From Tritrichomonas foetus (lineage: Eukaryota; Parabasalia; Tritrichomonadida; Tritrichomonadidae): DNA of 64,000 nt. Shown in pieces: positions 56,434-64,000 of this stretch. The first letter of the stretch is position 1; every line of letters begins with the position of its first letter. A model generated the notes under the pieces. It saw nothing but the letters and a program-made list of their open reading frames with translations. It was not told the origin of the DNA and ran no database searches. A program made the translations under genes and the position numbers. The stretch lies in assembly GCA_001839685.1 (NCBI GenBank), contig MLAK01000591.1:1-64000 (forward strand), read 5' to 3'.

Positions 56434-58170
56434 ATGGCGGATTTCATCCCCACAAGAAGATATCTTAATAATTCTGATGCACATATTCATCACAATATTC
56501 GAATAAAACGAATGTCTTTTAGCAGTGTAAATACACCGCCAATTATCGAAATCGAAAAAATGTTCGACCAATTTTATATCTTCGGAGCACCACCAGACAT
56601 TACAGAACACGTTGATCCAGTTCTTCTCGTTACATATCCATCAACTACGAATAGCTCAACTCAAACGAACGAAATTTTAAATCAATTAAAATCTTTTTCT
56701 TTTCCATCCGGTTTTCATGAAATTAACAACGAAAATAATAATACTAAAAAAGGGAAAAATCAAAAGGTATCAACCCATATAAATAATGATCAAATTTTAC
56801 TGAATGAATTTGTTTTTTATTTGTCGAGTAATTCAAAAGAAAAAACATATGGAATATGTGTTCAATTTCAAATTCCTTCAACAGCATCTCCATTTTTCTG
56901 TACTCATTTTAGTAGAAAGTATCCTTTTTGTTTATGCTTCCTCTCAAAAGTTCCATTTCTATCGTCTCATTTTCAATTTGCTTCGTATCTTGCTTTATTT
57001 TTATGTGGATCACAGAAATCACTCAAAGGACAAGGTAACGATCTTCACAAGCCAAGAATTCCAATTCCGGTGAAAGGTTTTTGTCATAGTTCTTTAACAC
57101 TTGATAAGAATTTTCCCGCTGTTGCTGTTTTGAAAGGATTTTCTGTTCCTAAATTATTTTTTGAAGAATTAACATTTTATCATAACTTGCCAGTAAATCC
57201 AGATATTTCAGATATGAGATCGAGAGCTCCAATACCACTTTCTAACGAAATGGCTTTATGCGTTCCTTATCACTTTACACGAAATAAATGTTTAGCTTAT
57301 CCAACATTTCATGCCTTTTTCTCAGCACTTAATCCTTCAGCTATTGTAAAAATATATACTTCTCTTTTACTTGAACAAAGGATACTTTTTGTTTCCCAAG
57401 ATTTACAACTTGCTTCATTTGCAGTCATTGCTTCTAATTCTTTAATTTCACCACTTATTTCACAAGCGTGCATTGCACCAATTTTACCAGATGATGAGCG
57501 TTTCCAATGCATTTTACAATCGCCTGTTCCTTATGTCGTTGGATCTACCACTGAGAATGAAAATGCTGATGTTATTGTTGACCTTGATAATGGTTCAATA
57601 TCAACAAATTCTGACATTCCTTCTTTGCCTGAATCAGAATTACTGATTCAAAAACTTGAACAACTAATTTCTAGTTCAAGTGAATCAATCCTTGTACCAC
57701 CAAAAGAAGTTAAATCGTTCTTTGGTGCAAAATCAATGAATCCTGCCTATGATAAATTCATGGATTCTACAAATGTTTATGTTTTTCCAACAGTTTTCAC
57801 AAAATATACTCCAATTAAGTATATTTTAACACCATTTATTATTGAAGACATTTTAACTTTGTTTTCTGAGTTTTTTATTCCATCTGTTAATGAAAGAATC
57901 GCTAGTTGTTTTGTAACAGATACAACTGATCCTGAGAATCCAATAACTGTATTAAATAAGGATTTATTAATGAACATTGTTCCAAATGAAGAAAAAGAAT
58001 TTTATTCTTCATTTATCGCAACACAAGTTTTTTCTGAATTTTGTGAGAAGAAAGCAGACGAATTTTCAAAGTCGAAACTTGACAATATTGAAAAATCTAA
58101 GAAAGATTTTTCTCATTCTATCTCTCTTCCAAGTTTCCGAAAAAAAGATTTACCAGAGAAAACAGTTTAA
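56434..58170 (+). CDS. DENN-domain protein (putative Rab GEF)
   Basis: A 578-aa protein from the ATG at 56434. The tripartite DENN module covers most of it. The uDENN is at about 40-95 (MFDQFYIFGAPP... VLLVTYPS...). The longin-like segment is near 125-185 (ILLNEFVFYLSSNSKEKTYG then ICVQF... KYPFCLCFLSKVPF). The cDENN is at about 285-375 (FHAFFSALNPSAIVKIYTSL then LLEQRILFVSQDLQLASFAV and IPVPYVVG-type strand), and a shorter helical dDENN tail follows. DENN proteins load GTP onto Rabs in membrane traffic. The cognate Rab is unknown; the Rab at 6.8 kb need not be the partner. Confidence 0.85.
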   Translation: MADFIPTRRYLNNSDAHIHHNIRIKRMSFSSVNTPPIIEIEKMFDQFYIFGAPPDITEHVDPVLLVTYPSTTNSSTQTNEILNQLKSFSFPSGFHEINNENNNTKKGKNQKVSTHINNDQILLNEFVFYLSSNSKEKTYGICVQFQIPSTASPFFCTHFSRKYPFCLCFLSKVPFLSSHFQFASYLALFLCGSQKSLKGQGNDLHKPRIPIPVKGFCHSSLTLDKNFPAVAVLKGFSVPKLFFEELTFYHNLPVNPDISDMRSRAPIPLSNEMALCVPYHFTRNKCLAYPTFHAFFSALNPSAIVKIYTSLLLEQRILFVSQDLQLASFAVIASNSLISPLISQACIAPILPDDERFQCILQSPVPYVVGSTTENENADVIVDLDNGSISTNSDIPSLPESELLIQKLEQLISSSSESILVPPKEVKSFFGAKSMNPAYDKFMDSTNVYVFPTVFTKYTPIKYILTPFIIEDILTLFSEFFIPSVNERIASCFVTDTTDPENPITVLNKDLLMNIVPNEEKEFYSSFIATQVFSEFCEKKADEFSKSKLDNIEKSKKDFSHSISLPSFRKKDLPEKTV

Positions 58171-58697
58171 TTAATTTTTGATAATTTGTTTATTTTTTTG
58201 TTTATAATAAATAAATATTGTTCTTATGCTTATATACCAAATGTATTTTATTATAAAATATGAATGTTTAGAAATTAATTCAAATTCCGGTGTTTTTGAG
58301 TTTTTCTAAAATGCGAATCTTTTGTGGTTTTATTTTCTTGGAAAGGGGAGAATTTGGAGTGAGATTATGTTTGTAAAGTCATTATTATCATATGTATTCA
58401 GATTATTTCCGATGATGGTGAATGATCATTCAATAACTTATGATAAGTTATTGAATATCACGATGATATTTCTATAGTTAGGATTTCAAATTTTTTGAAT
58501 TGGATCTGATCTCAGATTCAATGAACAATTTTCCATAGTTAAATTTCTATGAAAATAATTGAAATATTTCAATGATACGGTAGATTTCGTCTATGAATTT
58601 TCAATGATCATAATTACGATCAATCAAATGTGAAATTTATGCTTTGAATTTTTTTTGTATTGAAATTTTTCAGGAATCAAATCTATAGCTGAGATTT
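58171..58697. other. Spacer with perfect 27-nt hairpin
   Basis: TTCAATAACTTA (58429-58440) and TAAGTTATTGAA (58444-58455) form 12-bp perfect arms around TGA. No gene. Confidence 0.45.
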
Positions 58698-59438
58698 ATG
58701 TATGATTATGCCCAACCATACTCTCTCTTTCTGCTCACGAAAAAGAATGCTTTAAAGAAAGCTCAAACTGCAATGAAACCAATTAATTCCAAAAATAATA
58801 ATATTTATTCATTCAATGATGACGAGTATGATGAAATTCGATCAAACGAAACAGACAGTTATAGTTTTGACTCAAGAGAAAGCGAGGATAGCGATGATCT
58901 TGATTTTCCAACTTCAGAAAAGAAAAACACAATTGATCATATTCAGGACATCACATCAAATGATAATAAAAACGATACTAATAGAAAAAGTTCACATAAT
59001 AACAAAATAAAAGAAAGTGAAAGTGATGAAGATGATTTTTCAAAAAATCGGGAAGTCTCGAATAAAGATATAGTTATGCTGAAGAACCAAATTCAACAAA
59101 AGTACAATTACTATGACAATGAAGCAACACTAATCATAGAATCCTCACTTCACATAATCAATAACAGCATGCTACATACATGTAATTCACTTGAACAAGA
59201 TATTGAAGATTTACAATTGACATCCGATGACATAATGGTCAAAGGAGGCGAATTCAAAAAATTATCTGAAGTTTTTGAAGAAAGAACAGGTGCATTACAT
59301 AAAAGAGTGAAAAAGACGGATAAAGAAATGAAAAGATTAATGTTGAAGAATTATTCCCCTTTTCAAAGAATGTTATTTTACTTGACCAAATTTTTATCGG
59401 TTATCTTCACTTTGTTACATTTTCATATGTATTTCTGA
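58698..59438 (+). CDS. Tail-anchored SNARE-like protein
   Basis: A 246-aa protein. The N-terminal half is highly acidic and Ser/Asn-rich (DSYSFDSRESEDSDDLDFPT). A helical segment (about 128-225) ends in a coiled coil EFKKLSEVFEERTGALHKRV KKTDKEMKRLM, which parallels the VAMP-type R-SNARE helix (KLSELDDRADAL...KRKYW). A C-terminal membrane helix (FYLTKFLSVIFTLLHFHMYF) is the tail anchor. The ionic-zero-layer Arg is not obvious, so it may be a divergent SNARE or a simple tail-anchored coiled-coil protein. Confidence 0.55.
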   Translation: MYDYAQPYSLFLLTKKNALKKAQTAMKPINSKNNNIYSFNDDEYDEIRSNETDSYSFDSRESEDSDDLDFPTSEKKNTIDHIQDITSNDNKNDTNRKSSHNNKIKESESDEDDFSKNREVSNKDIVMLKNQIQQKYNYYDNEATLIIESSLHIINNSMLHTCNSLEQDIEDLQLTSDDIMVKGGEFKKLSEVFEERTGALHKRVKKTDKEMKRLMLKNYSPFQRMLFYLTKFLSVIFTLLHFHMYF

Positions 59439-60396
59439 TTGATGAAATCTCAACAAAAGGCACTATTGAATGTATTATTAAAGATTTTTGGAGTGAAAAA
59501 ACTTCGAAGTGATACTTTTTATTCATGAAAAAAGATCTAAACAAAACAAAGATCGAAAAATAACAAAGATTGAAACAAAACAAAGACCGAAACATAACAA
59601 AGATCGAAACAAAACAAAGATCGAAACATAACAAAGATTGAAATAAAACAAAGATCGAAACATAACAAAGATCGAAACAAAGAGAAATTTCTCTAATATT
59701 AATGATACAGTTCGTTCAATTATTGTTTTTTTTTTGTCCAACTATAAATTATGAATTGGAAAACTGCCATTCGATTTTTATTCATCTCCTTTCATAGATA
59801 TTTTCACAAAACTCTTGTTGATTGTCACTAGAGAGGAAATCATTTTCTGCTCTGTGTATCGATTTCCTTTAAGTCATGAAAGAATTTCGTCCTGATCCAT
59901 GGCGAAAAAACGATAAACAAACAATCTGGTAAGCAGGAAAAGATAATTTAAAATTAGCAGTAAAATATTAAGCCTTCTTTCTTGTTGGCTTTTTCTTGTT
60001 ATATAAGATATATTGGCTATAGTCTAGAGCTTGGATACTCTATCTGAAATAAGTTTTCCCGTATTCTTGAATAAAGTATGAAAACTAACTCTATTAATTT
60101 GAATATTTTATTAATGTTTCGTTGATTCATTAGCCATAATTTAGATAGATTTTTATCTGTGCTTCGTCGATTCTCCCAAATATTTTAACGATATTTATAT
60201 TCATTTCTTCCGCTTCCAGTAAATCATTAAAATGTTTTTATCTATATAATTATATGCCAGTAATATGATATGCACAATTTGGATTATTTTCCAGAGTAAA
60301 GTACTTTCTTGGAGGAATACTAAACTTTTGAAAAAGTTGTAACACTCATCAAAATTTTCAAAAAATTTTGATCCTATCGTTTATAATTAAAGTTCG
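59439..60396. other. Gene-free spacer with minisatellite
   Basis: Contains the 17-bp array listed separately. An 18-codon ATG frame at about 59877 (KEFRPDPWRKNDKQTIW) is too short to call. Confidence 0.35.
59527..59685. repeat. 17-bp minisatellite (about 9 units)
   Basis: Units AAACATAACAAAGATCG alternate with AAACAAAACAAAGATCG, degenerate at the left. Intergenic. Confidence 0.88.
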
Positions 60397-61491
60397 ATGA
60401 ATGGAAGAAATTATGGGAATAACACCGGTCTTTTTAATAGAGCAGGCACGCCAAACCCCGGAATGCGCCAAACATTTCAAGCTCCAACAGGTGTGAATGT
60501 TCAAATGAAATCATCCAACGGACCAAAAATCGAGTTTACTAATAAAGGCAAGCAGGCTTCCATTTTCATTGAAACAAACAAAGCCACAGAAAAACGATCA
60601 ATAACCACGCATAATCCTCCTCCTCCGCCAGTCGTAGAACGTCCAAATACGCCAAATACAATGATGGCTGGTGTTCCCCATTACGAGCGTCCACAGACAC
60701 CAGAACATAATTTCCAAAATTACAAGGCCTTCGAAATACCACCAAACAGACCGCCTCACCAGCCGCCATCATTTTCGCTATCAAATAATATGGGCGGAAT
60801 GAACGGCTTCAACAGCATGGGAAACATAAGTAGTATGAGTGGAATCAACAATATGGGAAGTATGGGTAATCTCAATACAATGGGCAATATGAATAATATC
60901 CCAATAAAACCAAACAATATGAATAATATGAATATGGCTATGTATCCGCCACCTGTTCAAGCTGTAATGCAACCACCAAAAGCGCATCCTCAAGCACCTC
61001 ATATCCAACCGTCGCAACCGCCGCCACAACCGCCACAGCCAGATGCATTTTGTCGCCTCAATTTGCTATCGTTTGTTTCATCCTTTGATGATGAGAAATC
61101 ATATAATGAGACCGATCTTGAAAGCTTGGGGCTTGATTTGAAATACCAAGAGCCACTTCTTCCAATGCTACACTCAGTTCTTTCAGATGCACCACTTCTT
61201 GATCATTCAAAGCATCCAATGCCTGAATGTTATTCCAAAATTGCGCCAGCTGGAAAGCCACAAGAAAAATTGTCACTTTTTTCACCACAGACACTCCTGT
61301 TTATTTTTTACACATTCCCTCGTGATCCATTACAGATACAAGCTGCTGCAGAACTCACACGACGGCAATATACGTTTGATGATGATACTGAAGAATGGAA
61401 AGACCCAGATGGAAATGTTTGGGCTGTAGATCAATGGAAAGAGCAAGAAGATGTCTCTACAAATGTTTCGGTCAATAATGATGAAGAATAA
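60397..61491 (+). CDS. CCR4-NOT complex NOT2/3/5-family subunit
   Basis: A 364-aa protein. The N-terminal 215 residues are low complexity with Met/Asn/Gly repeats (NNMGSMGNLNTMGNMNN), then Pro/Gln-rich. The C-terminal NOT box (about 225-350) reads LLDHSKHPMPECYSKIAP, LFSPQTLLFIFYTFPRDPLQ, IQAAAELTRRQYTFDDDTEE and WKDPDGNVWAVDQWKEQ, the PECY..FSxETLFYIFYxxPxDxxQxxAAxEL pattern of NOT2 and NOT3/5. It lacks the NOT3 N-terminal coiled coil, so NOT2 is slightly favoured. It would anchor the mRNA deadenylase to NOT1. Confidence 0.82.
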   Translation: MNGRNYGNNTGLFNRAGTPNPGMRQTFQAPTGVNVQMKSSNGPKIEFTNKGKQASIFIETNKATEKRSITTHNPPPPPVVERPNTPNTMMAGVPHYERPQTPEHNFQNYKAFEIPPNRPPHQPPSFSLSNNMGGMNGFNSMGNISSMSGINNMGSMGNLNTMGNMNNIPIKPNNMNNMNMAMYPPPVQAVMQPPKAHPQAPHIQPSQPPPQPPQPDAFCRLNLLSFVSSFDDEKSYNETDLESLGLDLKYQEPLLPMLHSVLSDAPLLDHSKHPMPECYSKIAPAGKPQEKLSLFSPQTLLFIFYTFPRDPLQIQAAAELTRRQYTFDDDTEEWKDPDGNVWAVDQWKEQEDVSTNVSVNNDEE

Positions 61492-61854
61492 ATAATAATA
61501 AATATATTTTTTTGAATCTTCAAACGAGATCTTAATTTAGCACTTTTTTTAATTTTTCGTCACTTTTTCAAGTATAAAGAGAAAGCAGGGTTAACACTCA
61601 TTCAGTAAACCACTTGTTCGCACAATTGAATTTTTATACGACTTTTATCTTTTATGCAGTAGAAAATAATGTCAAGAAAATGATGTCATATTTTGGTGAG
61701 AATTCGATAAGATACTCTGTGTCACAAACGCTCAAACCAGATTCAACAAAAAAATGTCATACATTTTGACAAAATAAACTTTTTCTATATTTTGAATCAA
61801 AATTTGCTTCCTATATAGAAAAAATTGAATAGTCGTAACTACTGAATTAAATTG
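61492..61854. other. Gene-free spacer
   Basis: AT-rich, nothing recognised. Confidence 0.3.
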
Positions 61855-62559
61855 ATGAATGATTTCGATCGATGGAGATCGGATTTCGTTTCTTCTCTCG
61901 ATCTAAACTATAATTTCAATGAACATATCGAAACGTGCGAGCAATATATCGAAGAAATCATTCAATATAATATTATTAAATATGTCGGCCCCGAGAAAAC
62001 CAATTCATTTCTTACAGAAACATTAAAGTTTGCCATAGATCAAATAATGAATTTTCGAATTAATAATTCAAATCGACTTAAATGTGGCATTTTAATTCAT
62101 TTTTTGAAGCTCACAACAGTTTTAATTCCTTATTCTTTTTTGAATGACATATTTGATTTATTTCCAATTTTAGAATCAATTCTCGATTCTACTCATCCAT
62201 TTTATCAATCATTAAAAACTGGTAATAATACTATTCAGCAATTAAATGTTATCAAACAATATATTGTTAGTCATGAAATGCTGGCTTTAATGGCCACAAG
62301 AATACAAAAAAATGAAGAAACACCAATCACTGCAACACATTTTATCTTTTTCTTCAATCTTTATTCAATTTTGTCAGATTTAATGAATTCTAACACTAAA
62401 AGTTCACTTTTATTTACAATTTTTCCTGTTTTCTCTGAATTTATTAATGATATTTCAAATTATGACATTAAAGACATTAATGCAGAGGAAGTAGAATTAT
62501 TATTTAATTCTGCTATCAAAATTCTAATTGCCACCGATGAATTCTCAGATGAAATTTAA
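61855..62559 (+). CDS. N-terminal part of giant helical-repeat protein, ended by in-frame TAA
   Basis: 234 aa from the ATG at 61855 (a TTG precedes it). It is entirely helical, with hydrophobic repeat spacing (LKCGILIHFLKLTTVLIPYS, FPILESILDSTHPFYQSL). The TAA at 62557-62559 interrupts it, but the same reading frame stays open without another stop to the window end, and the flanking sequence (DEFSDEI, stop, SSIVEFPMQMFQRDSLEFQM) reads as one continuous protein. Either a nonsense mutation, a base-call error, or an inactive copy. The fold suggests an armadillo/HEAT scaffold. Confidence 0.6.
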   Translation: MNDFDRWRSDFVSSLDLNYNFNEHIETCEQYIEEIIQYNIIKYVGPEKTNSFLTETLKFAIDQIMNFRINNSNRLKCGILIHFLKLTTVLIPYSFLNDIFDLFPILESILDSTHPFYQSLKTGNNTIQQLNVIKQYIVSHEMLALMATRIQKNEETPITATHFIFFFNLYSILSDLMNSNTKSSLLFTIFPVFSEFINDISNYDIKDINAEEVELLFNSAIKILIATDEFSDEI

Positions 62560-62580
62560 TCATCTATAGTTGAATTTCCA

Positions 62581-64000
62581 ATGCAAATGTTTCAACGCGA
62601 CTCTTTGGAGTTCCAAATGCTCGGTATTCGAATTTTCTCACAGTTTTTAGAAGCTCCCAATCATATAACTCAAGAATTTTTCACAATTTTATCAAATGAT
62701 CTATTTGTTACAAAAATCCTGACACAGGATTGTCACCAAGAAATTGTAAATCAAATGATTCCTATCATCATGAAAATGGCGAGCGTTAATTTAATAACAC
62801 CTAAAGAGCTTTCAAACATATGGAATAATACATTTTCTCTTGAAAGTCTTGAGAAAAAGCTTTTACAAAATACAGTCTCTGATATTTTAATTTCGATGCC
62901 TTTTGAAAAGGTGAAAGTATTCTTTAGTTCAATTTTTGAATCACCTGATCAAACAACAGATTTCTTTCTTGATGTATCAAACATTGTTGTTAATTTTTTT
63001 TCAAGTAGAAAATCTGCTCCATCTGATATTGTTTCATTTGTTTTTTCATTAATTTTTGAGTATCCACATAATTCAAAAAAAGCAAACACTGTGATAAAAA
63101 ACCTCAGTAAACTTTATTCAAATGAAAATTCGAAAATATTCCGCGAAAAAATCATTGAAATAGCCAAAAACACACTCAAAAAACATTACTCTGATTTTGT
63201 AATCCAACTTCTCATTAACATTCTAAATGACTCGTCAGTTAATTATTCAAATAATTTACCACCTAGCGCTGGAAGATGTTTGGATGAAAGCTTTATTTTG
63301 ATAATCGAAGGTTTTATTTCAAGTAATACTGAAACTCAATCAATTTTACCTTTATATTCTATCTTACTATGCTATTATCATAAAACAATTAATTCAAATA
63401 TAATGAAAAAAATATTAGAGAATCCCAATGATGCAACATGGGACTTTTTGATTCAATTACTTGAAAAAACAAGATTAGATGGTTTTGATCTTGATTCTAT
63501 AGGAGTAATTTCCGAATTTATTCTTCAATATAATCATTTTGAAAGTGATTTATATCTATATTTTCTTAAACTATTCATTTTATTCAATAATATTCGATGT
63601 AAAATGATACGTTCATTAGGAGACATATCAAGTAATTTACCTATACCAAAAAGATTTGACGTTTATCAAATACCACTTTTGGGACAAGAAGTCATCATTA
63701 AAGTCATTCTAGAAGCAAAATCTGACCAAATTGCATATCAGGCATGTGAAATATTTCTTTTCTTTTTCAATCAACTTCGTGTCCATGAAGAAGTTCTTTC
63801 AATCATTCAAAATTTATATGATAATTCGAAAAATGATCAACAATTTATGAGATCCATTTTTTTAATGAAAGAATATTGTCAAAAATTCGATGATGAACAA
63901 AAAATGATAGTAATTTCACATAAGACAATTTTATCAACAATCCAGGATTCGATAAATAATATTGTAATACAGGTGAAAACACCAGATAATAATGAAGTCC
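62581..64000 (+). CDS. Continuation of giant helical-repeat protein, runs off the window (possibly USP9X/USP34-like)
   Basis: Same frame as the preceding segment; the first ATG after the stop is at 62581, and 473 codons remain open to the end. It is all helical repeats (LEFQMLGIRIFSQFLEAPNH, ATWDFLIQLLEKTRLDGFDL, EVIIKVILEAKSDQIAYQAC then EIFLFFFNQL). Such long armadillo-like N-termini occur in the USP9X/USP24/USP34 deubiquitinases, and segments like DQIAYQACEIFLFFF recall them. No catalytic motif is within view, so the assignment is weak. The 3' end is missing. Confidence 0.6.
   Translation, partial: MQMFQRDSLEFQMLGIRIFSQFLEAPNHITQEFFTILSNDLFVTKILTQDCHQEIVNQMIPIIMKMASVNLITPKELSNIWNNTFSLESLEKKLLQNTVSDILISMPFEKVKVFFSSIFESPDQTTDFFLDVSNIVVNFFSSRKSAPSDIVSFVFSLIFEYPHNSKKANTVIKNLSKLYSNENSKIFREKIIEIAKNTLKKHYSDFVIQLLINILNDSSVNYSNNLPPSAGRCLDESFILIIEGFISSNTETQSILPLYSILLCYYHKTINSNIMKKILENPNDATWDFLIQLLEKTRLDGFDLDSIGVISEFILQYNHFESDLYLYFLKLFILFNNIRCKMIRSLGDISSNLPIPKRFDVYQIPLLGQEVIIKVILEAKSDQIAYQACEIFLFFFNQLRVHEEVLSIIQNLYDNSKNDQQFMRSIFLMKEYCQKFDDEQKMIVISHKTILSTIQDSINNIVIQVKTPDNNEV

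Noticed and set aside
59877..59933. ATG frame reading KEFRPDPWRKNDKQTIW followed by GTAAGC, considered as a first exon
   Set aside because: Known trichomonad introns use a GTATGT-type donor and an ACTAACACACAG-type acceptor; no such acceptor or second exon follows.

Overview
This window looks like nuclear DNA of a parabasalid protist, most probably Tritrichomonas or a close relative. This is an inference. It rests on very AT-rich DNA, genes that read as single uninterrupted ORFs with short spacers, and eukaryotic core genes (TBP, RPC11, IMP4, ribosomal protein uS9/RPS16, Nup62-like, CCR4-NOT, INCENP). It also rests on TCAYW motifs a few bases upstream of several start codons, which resemble the trichomonad initiator (Inr), and on saposin-repeat, DENN, Rab and USP genes. 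I saw no credible intron, tRNA or rRNA gene.

Layout. 1-3.9 kb: the 3' end of a membrane-protein ORF, then accessory DNA holding an 895-bp non-autonomous transposon-like element with perfect 15-bp inverted ends and 8-bp target duplications. 3.9-7.4 kb: a PP2A B56 subunit, a 16-bp minisatellite and a Rab GTPase. 7.6-11.0 kb: a complete TTAA-flanked Kolobok-like DNA transposon whose transposase continues into a ubiquitin-specific-protease domain with an intact catalytic triad. 11.1-28 kb: housekeeping genes (Nup62-like, TBP, RPC11, IMP4, RPS16), an ankyrin protein, an NTPDase, a multi-pass membrane protein, a coiled-coil protein, an ABC half-transporter and a divergent Pin1-like protein. 28-39 kb: a DUSP-type USP, a short INCENP, a sugar-phosphate/nucleotide-sugar-type transporter, a USP7-like protease and a twin-CAP protein. 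41-42.7 kb: a response regulator fused to a cyclic-nucleotide phosphodiesterase, the RegA architecture. 44-49.5 kb: a C2-like protein and then a duplicated two-gene cassette. 49.8-64 kb: an unknown helical protein, a seven-saposin secreted protein, a snapin-like protein, a DENN protein, a tail-anchored SNARE-like protein, a NOT2/3/5 protein and the start of a giant helical-repeat protein.

The most unusual locus is 45.1-49.5 kb. Two genes with C-terminal domains like phage tail-collar/T4 gp10 proteins each lie head-to-head with a U-box-ubiquitin fusion gene, and a decayed third collar-domain copy lies alongside. One U-box-ubiquitin gene ends in LRLRGG plus three residues, like a ubiquitin precursor. 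With the transposon-borne USP and two cellular USPs, the window is rich in ubiquitin-pathway novelties.

Assembly cautions. A Nextera mosaic-end sequence fused to 34 bp copied from 33.8 kb is embedded at 27.2 kb beside an N gap. There is a 110-N gap in a 14-bp minisatellite, three A/T homopolymers of 42-43 nt, and several single-base frame or stop problems (8.39, 47.11 and 62.56 kb) that could be sequencing errors or real lesions.
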